Positions 50,392 to 60,216 of a DNA stretch of 64,000 bases are shown piece by piece; positions within the stretch are counted from its first letter, which is position 1; the number at the start of each line of letters is the position of its first letter. Under the pieces are notes generated by a model, which saw only the letters and a program-made list of their open reading frames with translations, was not told the DNA's origin and did no database searches. The stretch lies in NCBI GenBank assembly GCA_001312405.1, contig BBDR01000002.1, positions 451,280-515,279 on the forward strand, in the 5' to 3' direction. The stretch comes from Clostridium sp. NkU-1 (GTDB taxonomy: Bacteria > Bacillota_A > Clostridia > Lachnospirales > Lachnospiraceae). The translations under genes and the position numbers were made by a program.

Positions 50392-51549
50392 ATGGGATAT
50401 GGACAGAACGTAAATGAATCAGATAAGAAGATACTGGACTGCGTGGACCGGTTAAAGGACCGGTTTATAAACAGTGTCCTGGAGCTGGTGCGCATTGACA
50501 GTGTGGAAAGGGAGGCCTGTGAAGGTGCTCCCTTTGGCACTGGAGTAAAGAACGCACTGGAAGGTGCTCTGGGTATCAGCAGGCAGCTGGGATTTGACAC
50601 CGTGAACCTGGATAATTATATCGGATATGCCCAGTATGGCATGGGAGAAGATTATGTCTGCGCCATCGGCCATGTGGATGTGGTTCCGGCAGGAGAAGGC
50701 TGGAGGCAGCCGCCTTTCAGCGGCTATATGGAGAACGGAATCATCTACAGCAGGGGTGTGCTGGACAACAAAGGGCCAGTCATGGCCTGTCTCTATGGCC
50801 TGGCAGCTATTAAGGAGGCCGGGCTTAGCCTTAAGAATCCGGTGCGCATCATCTTTGGATGCGACGAAGAATCAGGATTTGAGGATCTGAAGTATTATCT
50901 CTCAAAGGAGAGAACGCCTCTCTATGGTTTCACACCAGACTGCAAGTATCCGGTGGTGTACAGTGAACGAGGCAGGGCTGTGGTGCGGATCACAGGCAGT
51001 ATAGAGCAGCTGGAGATATTTTTTTGATTTTGTAAATAAATATTTTATCGGAGCCAGGAATACAGGCGACCGGTTAGGGATTGATTTTAGCCACGAGGAA
51101 TATGGAATGATGGAGATGCGCGGATATAAGCTGAGTGTGGATCCTGACACTCTCTGTGGCGCAAGGCAGGCGGCCTTTGATGTGACGTTAAGCTATCCGG
51201 GAGGTGCCACTATCCATGAAATCATGAAGCATATCTGCGAAAGAGCCGGGGCAGAGGGCTTAAGGTCCATCTCATACAGAATTTTGATCCGGTAGTATTC
51301 CCAAAGGGCACGCCCATGGTTAAGGCCATGCAGGAGAGCTATGAGCTGGTCACTGGGCTGGATGGTACCCCTGTAACCACCACTGGCGGCACTTATGCCA
51401 AGGCCATGCCGGGCATTGTCCCCTTTGGTCCAAGCTTCCCGGGTCAGAAAGGCATCAGCCATAATCCAAATGAGTGGATGAGCGTGGAAGACTTAATGGC
51501 CAATGCAAAGATTTATGCACTGGCACTGTACCGTCTGGGACAATTATAA
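50392..51549 (+). CDS. Sapep/PepV-family Mn/Zn dipeptidase (M20), frameshifted
   Basis: About 386 residues in three frames, with breaks near 51019 (eight-T run) and 51268. M20 metal ligands are visible: CAIGHVDVVPAGEGW (His, and Asp for catalysis), GVLDNKGPVMACLYG (Asp) and FGCDEESGFEDL (Glu pair). The C-terminal part has VTTTGGTYAKAMPGIVPFGP and the last metal histidine region GISHNPNEWMSVEDL. GAGGAA precedes the ATG, 3 bases after the previous stop. It cleaves dipeptides, completing intracellular digestion of a peptide-bearing substrate. Confidence 0.88.
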
Positions 51550-51614
51550 CATAAGGAGTATGACCATACTCTCAACGGTACGGCAGCCCCTTACAACTAA
51601 ATATACAGAGATTG

Positions 51615-51653
51615 AAGCCGGTTGTTCTTTTCATTAAGAGCAAGCGGCTTTTT
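51615..51653 (+). terminator. Terminator after the PTS operon
   Basis: AAGCCG(g)TTG(t)TCTT pairs with AAGAGCAAGCGGCTT around a short loop, followed by TTT; an imperfect but long hairpin 66 bases after pepV. Confidence 0.7.
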
Positions 51654-51765
51654 ACATTGCACCTGGCATGGCCAAATCCTATGCAAATACGATGAAATTG
51701 TAAGGGGCTGAGAAGATTGACTGTACATTCCAATGTTAATTTTTTTGTTTCAAATTAATAAAATA

Positions 51766-51810
51766 TACCCCAAAATGAGGGAGATGCTTATTAAGGATTT
51801 ATGCTATTAT
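51766..51810 (+). promoter_or_regulatory. 17-bp box + -10 promoter, site F (upstream of LuxR-type regulator 2)
   Basis: TACCCCAAAATGAGGGA (51766-51782; last two bases off-consensus), 22 bp, then TATTAT at 51805-51810. The regulator gene begins about 390 bases later, leaving a long leader. Confidence 0.65.
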
Positions 51811-51840
51811 AATACATATTTTTTAATTGGAGGAGGAACG

Positions 51841-51957
51841 ATTGATACCTCTATATGTCTAAATATATTGTATAATTGTATTTTATTTTTGCCTTTATTA
51901 TCTATATTTTTAGTTGGATTAATTATGATATTATATAAAATTAAGAGAGGAAAGTAA
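51841..51957 (+). CDS. Possible 38-residue membrane peptide in the leader of regulator 2
   Basis: GGAGGAGG is followed by ATT (or an indel-hidden start) and a frame with one hydrophobic helix (LYNCILFLPLLSIFLVGLIM) and a basic tail (LYKIKRGK). The transcription start predicted from site F lies just before it. The hydrophobic-plus-basic design resembles small membrane peptides; the start codon is a weakness. The rest of 51.96-52.20 kb shows nothing recognisable. Confidence 0.35.
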   Translation: MDTSICLNILYNCILFLPLLSIFLVGLIMILYKIKRGK

Positions 51958-52200
51958 AATTGGTTATTGCTTTCATGTATATTAAAATGAGAGCGGCAGA
52001 ATATAAAATATAAGACTCTGAATTAAAAAATATAATGGATTTTGAAAAGAGAAAATGCATAAAAATGTTAGAGATTCCAATATTGATACAACTATGAGCT
52101 TTCATTCATTTCTGGTGTTTGGTCAAAGATATTAATAATAAAATTCATATCAATTTATTTATTCAAGGGACTATAATTCAAAAAGAGTGTGGGAGAAGGG

Positions 52201-54701
52201 GTGATTAGGATTAAAAATAAGAAAAAGGAGTATTACTTTTCCAATAAACTTAAAAAAGCAGCTTGCTCAAATATCCAATTATCCTGTAACTGTGGTAGAG
52301 GCTCCATCAGGTTTTGGAAAAACAACAGCTGTCAGTGAGTATTTAAATGAAAACCTTCCTTTGGGAGCCTGTGAACATTGGTATACTTGTCTGGGCGAAT
52401 CAGCTGAAGTTTCATGGAAAGGAATTTGTGAACTATTGGCATACGTGGATAAGGAAGCAGCTCTTAATTTAGAAAAATTGGATATGCCTACCAGGGATAC
52501 ATTATTTTATTTGATGACGTTTCTAAAAAAATCTCAAATGTCAGATGGAGACCTTTTTGATAATTGATAATTATCATCTTTTAAATTGTGAGATCCCTCG
52601 TGAGTTAATGAGTATTTTTTCTTTTCATGGAAATTCAAATCTACATATAATATTTATTACCCAGCAGCTGCGTCAGGAGTTAATGATTCACAATAGTAAG
52701 ATTCACTCGATTCATACGGAATTTTTTTAAAATTGAACGGGAAGGCATCTTATATCTGTTCCGAATGAAAGGAATTTATTTATCAGATTATGAGTTGGAA
52801 TGTGTTTATGTGTTTACAGAGGGCTGGGTTTCCGCAATTTGTCTGCAAGCTTTAAATTATGAAGAAAATCGGTCTTTGGATTATACTACTGACATTGAAC
52901 GTCTTGTAGAAATAGCAATATGGTCCAGATTGACACCGGAAGAGAGACAGTTTCTGCTATCGGTTTCAGTTTTGGATAATTTTACCCCTCTTCAGGCTGC
53001 AGTAATGATCGAGAAAAAAAGTTTTGCCCGATAATATCGAAAAAATTTCTAAAATCCTGTGATTTCATACGTTATATCCCAGAAAATAATAATTATACAG
53101 TACATAATATCTTGAAGGACTATTTAAGGAAGCGTTTTTATAATTACTGGCAGAAAGACTATCAAAATAAAGTTTTTAATTTGGCAGGGCAGTCTTATGC
53201 TGGGATGTCATATTATTACACTGCTGCAGGATTTTTTTTCAGGGCCGGGAATTTTGACGCAATTCTTTCCCTGCCTCTCCGTGTTGAAGAGTTTTGCAAT
53301 CATAAAGAGCAGGATTTTCAGGAATTTATTGTAAGGGTAACCCAGGAATGTCCGGAGGAGACGTTTTGTAAATATCCATTTGCTATGCTGACTTTTGCTT
53401 ATGTAATGTTGTTTGAAAACAAAATTGATGTGTTTGAAAAATTATCTGGATTGATTGTGCGCGTAATTGAACGAAATGATTTGAACTTAAACTGCGAAGA
53501 ACAAAAGAGATTGAAAGGTGAACATAGATTTTTAGAATCTTTTGCAAAATACAATGATATCAAAGCGATGAGCATGCAAAATAGGGAAACCCTGGAAATA
53601 TTAGGAGAGCCCAGCGATATCATAGTCAATAAGATGCCATGGACGTTTGGAAGCACTTCCATTCTTAGTATGTTCTGGAGTGAATCAGGTAAATTGGACT
53701 GTGTGTTAAAGGATATGGAAGAATGTCTGCCTTATTATTTAAAACTGACCAGGGGACATGGTTACGGCGCTGATTCTGCCCTTCAGGCGGAGGTATTGCT
53801 TATGAGGGGAGAAGATGAGCAGGCAGAGATCTTGTGTTACAAAGCACTTTATGAGGCCCGCAGCCACCGTCAGATTGCCATTTGCCTTTGTGTGGAGGTA
53901 GTGCTTGCGCGTATTGCTATTCTGCGTGGGGATGCAGATTTTTATTTTACTACGATCAGAAATATAAAGAATTACGCAAAAGGAAAATGCGAGCTGTATG
54001 TAGTGCGCATGGTTGATCTTGCGCTGACTGTAATCAGTCTTGTATTGGGAATGGATGATCATGTAGCTAAGTGGTTTTTCGATATCGAGAAGATGAAAAA
54101 AACATTGTTTTGGCCGGCATTGCCTTATGCTCAGATACTTTATGCCCATCTTCTGATACTTGAAGGCCGATATCAGGAATTTTATGGGGTAATCAGGTAT
54201 TTTATAGGCAGTACTGAAAATAGTAAATTTATTCTCAGCCGTGTCTATTATCTTATATTTCTTTCTGTAGCGAAATGGAGAGAGGGAAATGTATTAGAAG
54301 CGCGGAAATATTTGAAAGAAGCGTTTGACCTGGCGCTGCCTGATAAGATTTACCTTCCTTTTGCCCAGCAGGAGTGCATGAAAGATTTTCTTTTGAAAGC
54401 CATAGAATCATTTGAACCGGTTGAGGTAATTGCGAAGAGGCGTGCTTTGTCTGAGATTAAAACACTTTGCAGGCGGCAGACCAAGGGAGTAAACATAATT
54501 AAAAAAACATTATTGAAAAACAAATCCCCCTTGACATCCAGAGAAAGAGAGGTTGCGATGCTCGCGAAAGAACGTTACAGCGCAAAGTTCATCGCCAATA
54601 AGCTGTTTATATCAGAGGCAACGGTACGAACCATTCTTAAAAGCATATACAGTAAGCTGGATATCCATTCAAAAGCGGAATTGAATTCTATTGATTTTTA
54701 A
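52201..54701 (+). CDS. MalT/LuxR-like ATPase transcriptional activator 2 (frameshifted)
   Basis: Same architecture as the 30.7-33.2 kb gene and similar along its length (for example YTCLGES, NKMPWTFG, CLCVEVVLARIAILRGD in both). Walker A is EAPSGFGKTT; the C-terminal LuxR HTH is intact: PLTSREREVAMLAKERYSAK, then ISEATVRTILKSIYSKLDI. About 830 residues with breaks near 52262, 52556, 52728, 53020 and 53060. The GTG at 52201 is a tentative start. Site F lies upstream and site G plus chemoreceptor 3 lie downstream. Confidence 0.85.
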
Positions 54702-54770
54702 AAAGCATGACTTTTTTAAATCAAAAACCTGGGCGGGGGAAAATTTATAAAAACAATATTTTGAAGAATA

Positions 54771-54815
54771 TACTGCATAATGAGGTATTCGAAATGAAGT
54801 GATTCGCGATATAAT
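54771..54815 (+). promoter_or_regulatory. 17-bp box + -10 promoter, site G (upstream of chemoreceptor 3)
   Basis: TACTGCATAATGAGGTA (54771-54787), 22 bp, then TATAAT at 54810-54815; the chemoreceptor starts 80 bases later. Confidence 0.72.
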
Positions 54816-54895
54816 CGGTAAAAAGTAACAGAAGTGTCCAATTTTGGCAGATATGGTTTTACTTAAATTTTAGAAAAGTGGAGGAAAAAGAGTGT

Positions 54896-56681
54896 ATGAG
54901 TTTTAAGAATATGAAGATTGGAAAAAAAATGTTCAATGTGTTTGCCATAGTTGTACTTATTTTTCTGATTATGGCAAGTGTTTCTGTTGTGACCGCATCT
55001 GTTCTTGGAAGTAAAATGAAAGCTTTTTACGAAAGGCCTTTCAGCAATGTGCAGAAAGCACTGGATATTGAGGTTTGTGCAGAAAAAAATCCAGAAAAAT
55101 ATACTGCTTGCCTTGATATCTGAGAGTCAGGCAGATACTGAAAATTATCTAGGAAAGGCTGATTCATGGACTTCTTCTATGACTGGACTGATGGATGAAC
55201 TGGAAAAAGGAACAGTGGACGCAACCGTTTTGAATCTCATTGGGGAGTGGAGGCAGGATGTGTCTGAAACTGCCATAAAGAGACAGAAGGTGATTGCTCT
55301 TGTAAGAGAATTGAAAAATGAAGAGGCGATCCGGGCATATCACGAGGAGTATCAGCCGGAAGTAGAAGAAGATGGAATTTTGGTGGAGAAGATTATCGAG
55401 AAGCAGGGAGGTTTAGCGACAGAATTTTACAGTGAATCAGATGCTTTAAAAAAGACGGTATCGGTGGCCTTGATTTTGATTGCTGTCATTGGTACCGGTT
55501 CCACAATTTATTTCTCTGTATTTCTTACAAAACTTCTTACAGCACCGATTGTAGAACTGGAAAAAGCCGCGCTGGTGTTAGCGGAAGGCGGTCTGGATGT
55601 GGAGATTGCTTATCAATCCAAAGATGAGCTGGGGTCTCTGGCAGAAGCTCTTCGGAAGATGACGGATATGGTAAAAACACTGATTCCGGATATACGGCGC
55701 TGTCTTGGAGAAATGGCCGAGGGGAATCTTATGGTTAAGAGCGGATGCAGAGACCGTTACATAGGAAGCTATCAGGCGATTCTCGATGCAATGGTAAAGA
55801 TTAATAAGGGGCTTACTACTGCTTTTGAGAAAATTCAGGAGGCAACGGATCAGATCGGAATGGGTTCTTCCAATGTTGCTGACGGTGCACAGAATCTGGC
55901 GTCAGGAGCCACAGAGCAGGCGTCCACCATTGAGGAACTGAATGCATCTGCTATTATGGTTGCGGAACAGGCTTCTGAAAATTCTTCCAATATTACGACA
56001 GCTTCCCAGTATATCAATCAGGCAGGCGAAAGTGTCAGGGAAAGCAGCGGATATATGAAACAGCTGACTGAGGCAATGGCAAATATTGATTCGGCATCCG
56101 GACAGATCAGCAATATTACTAAAACCATTGAAGAAATTGCACTTCAGACCAATATTCTGGCATTGAATGCGGCAATTGAGGCTGCACGTGCCGGCAATGC
56201 GGGTAAGGGATTTGCAGTTGTGGCGGAAGAAGTGCGGAATCTGGCGGCCCAGTCGTCAGAAGCTGCAAAACAGACGGCAGGTTTGATCCAGCATTCGGTT
56301 GAGACGGTGGCAGAGGGAACAAAGCTGACAGAGCAGACAGCCAGGGTTCTGGAAGCTGCACAAGAAAAAACAGAGCAGGTTGTTGGCGTTATAAATAAAA
56401 TCAATGAGGCTTCTATAGAACAGACCAATGCAATGGAACAGATCAAGGATGGTCTTACTCAAATATCAGCAGTCGTACAGACCAATGCGGCTACTGCAGA
56501 GGAAAATTCGGCCGTGAGCGAGGAGATGTATGCTCAGGTCAATGTATTGAAAGAGGAAGTGGGCCGCTTCCGGCTGGAAGGTAATTCTGACAGAGAAAGA
56601 CAAAGTTCAATTTTTGCGGGCGGAAAGATGAATGAAAAGAATACCCGGGGATTTGAGACTGGCTCTTACGGAAAGTATTGA
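54896..56681 (+). CDS. Methyl-accepting chemotaxis protein 3 (frameshifted)
   Basis: About 594 residues joined near 55075-55120. N-terminal helix ([20 protein letters not shown]), a four-helix-bundle-type sensor domain, a second helix ([20 protein letters not shown]), HAMP, and signalling domain with [25 protein letters not shown] lies upstream. It is followed 10 bases later by cheV, so receptor and adaptor are probably made together from site G. Confidence 0.9.
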
Positions 56682-56691
56682 GGTGACTGGG

Positions 56692-57592
56692 ATGGCTTCT
56701 AGGGAAAATGAGATCTTATTGGAGAGCGGAACGAATGAAGTGGAAATTCTGGAGTTTCGGATAAAAGAAAACAGCTTTGGCATTAATATTGCAAGGTACG
56801 TGAGCTGCTTCAGTACTGTCCGGTACAGTCGGTTCCACATTCCCAGAATTGTGTGGAAGGCGTCATATGCCCCCGGGATGAGATTTTGACAGTGATCGAT
56901 CTTGCTTCTTATTTAAAGTATCCGGCTGAGGATCATCAGGACCAGGGGATATTTATCATAACAGAATTCAATCAGTCAAAGGCAGCCTTCCATGTCCATC
57001 AGGTTATGGGAATCCACCGGATATCGTGGAGTGCGATTGAAAAGCCCAATGGTGCAATATTCGGAGGGGAAGAAGGTGCAGTGACGGGAATTGCAAAGCT
57101 GGAAAAAAACTTTGATTTCCATACTGGATTTTGAAAAAAATAATGGTTGATATCAGCCTGATACCAGCGTGTTGGCTAATGCTGCCTCCATTGCCAGTTC
57201 AGGAACAGCAGACTCGAAACACAAAATTCTGGTGGCAGAGGATTCCATGGTTTTGCGGAAAGTTCTGCTGGAATCCCTGAATAAAGCAGGATATTCAAAT
57301 GTGGTTGTTAAAGACAATGGCCAGGATGCGTGGGACTACCTCCGGATGCCAGGTCATGAGGTGAGCTGCGTGATCACAGACATTGAAATGCCTAAAATGG
57401 ATGGGCATCATTTGACGAAACGGATCAAAGAAAGTAAAGATCTGAAACATATACCTGTTATGCTTTTTTTCTTCCCTGATTACGGAGGAAATGTTCCTGA
57501 AGGGAAAAGAGATTGGGGCAGACGTTCAATTGTCAAAGCCGGATATTCATATTCTTGTGGAGAGTCTGAATGAACTGATTAAGAAGATTTAG
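56692..57592 (+). CDS. cheV: CheV: CheW-like adaptor fused to a response-regulator receiver (frameshifted)
   Basis: About 300 residues with breaks near 56792, 57130 and 57467. The N-terminal CheW-like domain is recognisable by VEILEFRIKENSFGINIA, then VRELLQYCPVQSVPHSQNCV and VICPRDEILTVIDLASYL. The C-terminal receiver has KILVAEDSMVLRKVLLESL, the phospho-Asp in SCVITDIEMPKMDGHHL and a Lys near VQLSKPD. CheV couples receptors to CheA and tunes adaptation. GAGGTGA precedes the ATG at 56692. Confidence 0.87.
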
Positions 57593-57622
57593 CGGCATAA
57601 GAATGAGGGAGCATACTTTGAG

Positions 57623-57826
57623 ATGAAATATTACAGGAACTGTATATGCTGCAATTCGGCTTTTCATTCGGTAAACGGAGTTGTGCTTTGCAGCTTATGC
57701 GAAGAAAGTGAAAAAGAGGTTGATGAAAAAATCATGAATGGCATCCGCGCATATCCTCAGCTGAAAAAGTCAGAGTTATCACTAAAATTGAATGTCAGCG
57801 AAAGAAGGATTGATCCGTTTTATTAA
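57623..57826 (+). CDS. Small zinc-finger/HTH protein, YvyF (flagellar-operon)-like
   Basis: 67 codons: an N-terminal CICCNSAFHSVNGVVLCSLC four-cysteine zinc motif, an acidic helix and a C-terminal HTH-like ending ELSLKLNVSERRI. This order is that of the YvyF/TIGR03826 flagellar-operon family. An indel at the end may hide a few more residues (a shifted frame continues RFIKRIK). It follows cheV by 30 bases, matching a motility theme. Confidence 0.55.
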   Translation: MKYYRNCICCNSAFHSVNGVVLCSLCEESEKEVDEKIMNGIRAYPQLKKSELSLKLNVSERRIDPFY

Positions 57827-57846
57827 GAGGATAAAATCTGAAATGG

Positions 57847-57884
57847 AAGGAAGCACCAACGCCAGTTTTTTGGTGCTTCCTTTT
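57847..57884 (+). terminator. Terminator after the chemoreceptor 3-cheV unit
   Basis: A 12-bp stem AAGGAAGCACCA/TGGTGCTTCCTT (57847-57858, 57871-57882) followed by TT and AT-rich sequence. Confidence 0.8.
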
Positions 57885-57905
57885 AAATAAAGGGGGAGTT
57901 GTTTC

Positions 57906-58415
57906 GTGGAGTTTGATCATATTGAGCGGAGCTGCAATGAGATGGCAGCTTATGACCGGACCAGTATCATGCTCATATGCATTCATGGACAAAAGGAAAG
58001 AGAATTATGCGGTGAGATCCTGAATTGTTATATTGATAATCCTGTTCCTTTTTCCAGTACTGCAGATATGATGCTGAAACTGGATGAAATCTGTAATTTG
58101 ATTGGTTCTCCCCAATTAGTGACAGAACCAAGATTTCTTAATAATGAAATGAAAGAGCATTATTTTGCCAGAATGAAAGAGCAGAAGAAATTACCTGTGA
58201 AAGCCAAAATTCAGCTGCGTGACAGTACAAGCATTGGTTTATGGGCCCATAATGCAAAAGAGATCCTGCTCATTTGTATCGAATATCGTTATTACTCAAG
58301 CTTTCAGGGCAGAATCTGGGGACAGAGAACCTTAGGAAAGCATATATCATTTCGAAGTGTACTGGAATTAATGCGTATGATAAATGAAATAGTGGAGCTT
58401 GGTGAAGAACTCTGA
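57906..58415 (+). CDS. Hypothetical protein, 169 residues
   Basis: Begins with GTG at 57906, with AAGGGGGAG eight bases upstream. Soluble, mixed alpha/beta, no signal peptide, no motif I recognise (segments DRTSIMLICIHGQKERELCG and AKEILLICIEYRYYSSFQG). It ends 12 bases from the stop of the convergent S8 gene. There is no promoter of its own visible, so it may be expressed by readthrough from cheV. Confidence 0.6.
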   Translation: MEFDHIERSCNEMAAYDRTSIMLICIHGQKERELCGEILNCYIDNPVPFSSTADMMLKLDEICNLIGSPQLVTEPRFLNNEMKEHYFARMKEQKKLPVKAKIQLRDSTSIGLWAHNAKEILLICIEYRYYSSFQGRIWGQRTLGKHISFRSVLELMRMINEIVELGEEL

Positions 58416-58426
58416 ATGGTCATTAC

Positions 58427-60099
58427 TTATATATTTGCAATTCTTCTAAAGAGCCCATCAATGGACAGCAGGCCATATCCGACCCGGTTGTTGGGATAAG
58501 TATCTGTATTTCTTCGGTTTGCTCCCCGTTCAATAAGAGTGCTGATATCGTTTCCTGTCATGGCGGTGTAATTCCCTCTGTCGATTGCCCATTCCATGAC
58601 CATGGCAACGACGCCGGAGGCGTGTGCTGCTGCGGCTCCGGTTCCGGTAACAGTGCCGTAACGGTTGTCTGGAAGCGCACAGGGAAGTTCAAAGCCGGGA
58701 GCCGCGATGTCAGGTTTCACCAGACCGCTTTTGGTATAACCTCTTCCGGATTCGGGCAGGAGGCTTCTGTCAAACTGGTTATAAGCAGTAACCGTAAGCT
58801 GGGAATGTCCATTACCCGGAGATGTGATCGTAGTGTTCGGATCTGGATTTAGAAAATATGTTTCATTGGAAATCAGGTTTCCTGCAGGCAGCCAGGAATG
58901 AAACGAAAAGAATTCATTGCTTGTGTTCTGGAGACGAAGACGCCAGATTCCGGGAAGAGGATTTTGAAATCGTATCACGATAAGCTGGTTTCCGGTTTCC
59001 TGCTCCACGGTAATGTTGTTGATCCATACAGTGCTGCTGCTGAATATGAAGTCGAATTTGTGGCAGCCGTCCAGAGTTGGGAAGATTTGCCCGGTATTTT
59101 CCCGGTCTGGAGAGATTATTGAGATAGAAAGTCTTCCTGCAACATATGGCCATATTTCCATAGAGAATCCCTTATCTCTTTCTCCTACTTTCAATTCAAA
59201 ATCATGATAAAAGGGTTCTGTGTCCACGAAATTGAAGTAATGTCTCCGGGTGTTTCCTTCATTGCCGGCAGAGACTGCGATGCTGATTCCATTAATCCGG
59301 GCGAGGTAATCAGAATAGTCACTGGTTGCACTGAGCCCGTCATGAACGCCCTGATTGCTTCCAAGGGCAATGCAGATGACAAGGGGCCGTTTCAGTTTCT
59401 GGGAAGTGGAGACCAGATATTTCATTCCGAAAAGAATATCGGTTTCCTGATAACAAAGAGTATCCTCCGGTACGAAAAAAAAGATCCTTAATGTTTTGTT
59501 TTGCTTCTTTCAGCTTGACGACTACCAGCTGCTTCCGGCGCGATCCCGGAAAAAGAGTTTTCGGAGTTCGGGGAACCGGCAATGATACTTGCAATCGCTG
59601 TGCCGTGCCCATCCGGATCGGTAGAAGGAACCACAGACAGAGGGTCATATAACCGCAATGCATTATTGAGCTGTTCCTTGCTGTATTCCGTTCCATAGAG
59701 CAGGCCTTCCGGCGGTGGACCTTCCTGCACGGTCTGGTCCCAGATTGATAAAATTCTGGAAGAACCGTCCGGATACCGGAACGCAGGATGCCTATAGTCA
59801 ACTCCGGTATCGATCACTCCGATAATCACCCCTCGGCCATACAAATTCAAGTAAGGATTATTTTGTACAGCTGTTACGCCGGAGGCTTCGGCTGCGACCG
59901 AAGCAGTCGGTGTATACAGGTGAGGGAATAGGCGGTATGGATATTCTCCCAAAGCACATGCACCCATGTCACCTGTTTTGATATTCAATAAAGAAAAACG
60001 TTCGTTAATATTGATTATATTACTGGTGATTCCTCTGAGATGAAGGTTGATGTTGTCTACCATTAGATCATAATAGTCATTATCTGTTATTTTGTTCAT
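58427..60099 (-). CDS. Subtilisin-like S8 protein, Csp-type, lacking the catalytic serine (frameshifted)
   Basis: About 557 residues bridged near 59490. The catalytic Asp is in GVIIGVIDTGVDYRHP and His in DPDGHGTAIASIIAG. The large insert after about residue 270 matches clostridial Csp-type S8 proteins. The serine motif, normally G-T-S-x-A, reads TGTGAAAAHASGVVAM, so the nucleophile is Gly. The underlying bases (ACC GGA ACC GGA GCC) are unambiguous and not in a homopolymer. Clostridial pseudoproteases such as CspC act as germination sensors or adaptors. The start at 60099 follows AGAAAGG; an upstream ATG at 60120 is possible. Divergent from the P47-like gene. Confidence 0.8.
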
Positions 60100-60216
60100 G
60101 ACAAACCTTTCTGCCTGCATTCCAAATATTTTTATTGTTTTATTTTATGCAGCGGTGTTTGTGTTTGAAACTGCATTCAGCATGGGAGGGGCAGGAGGAT
60201 TGTCAGAAAGGAGTTT

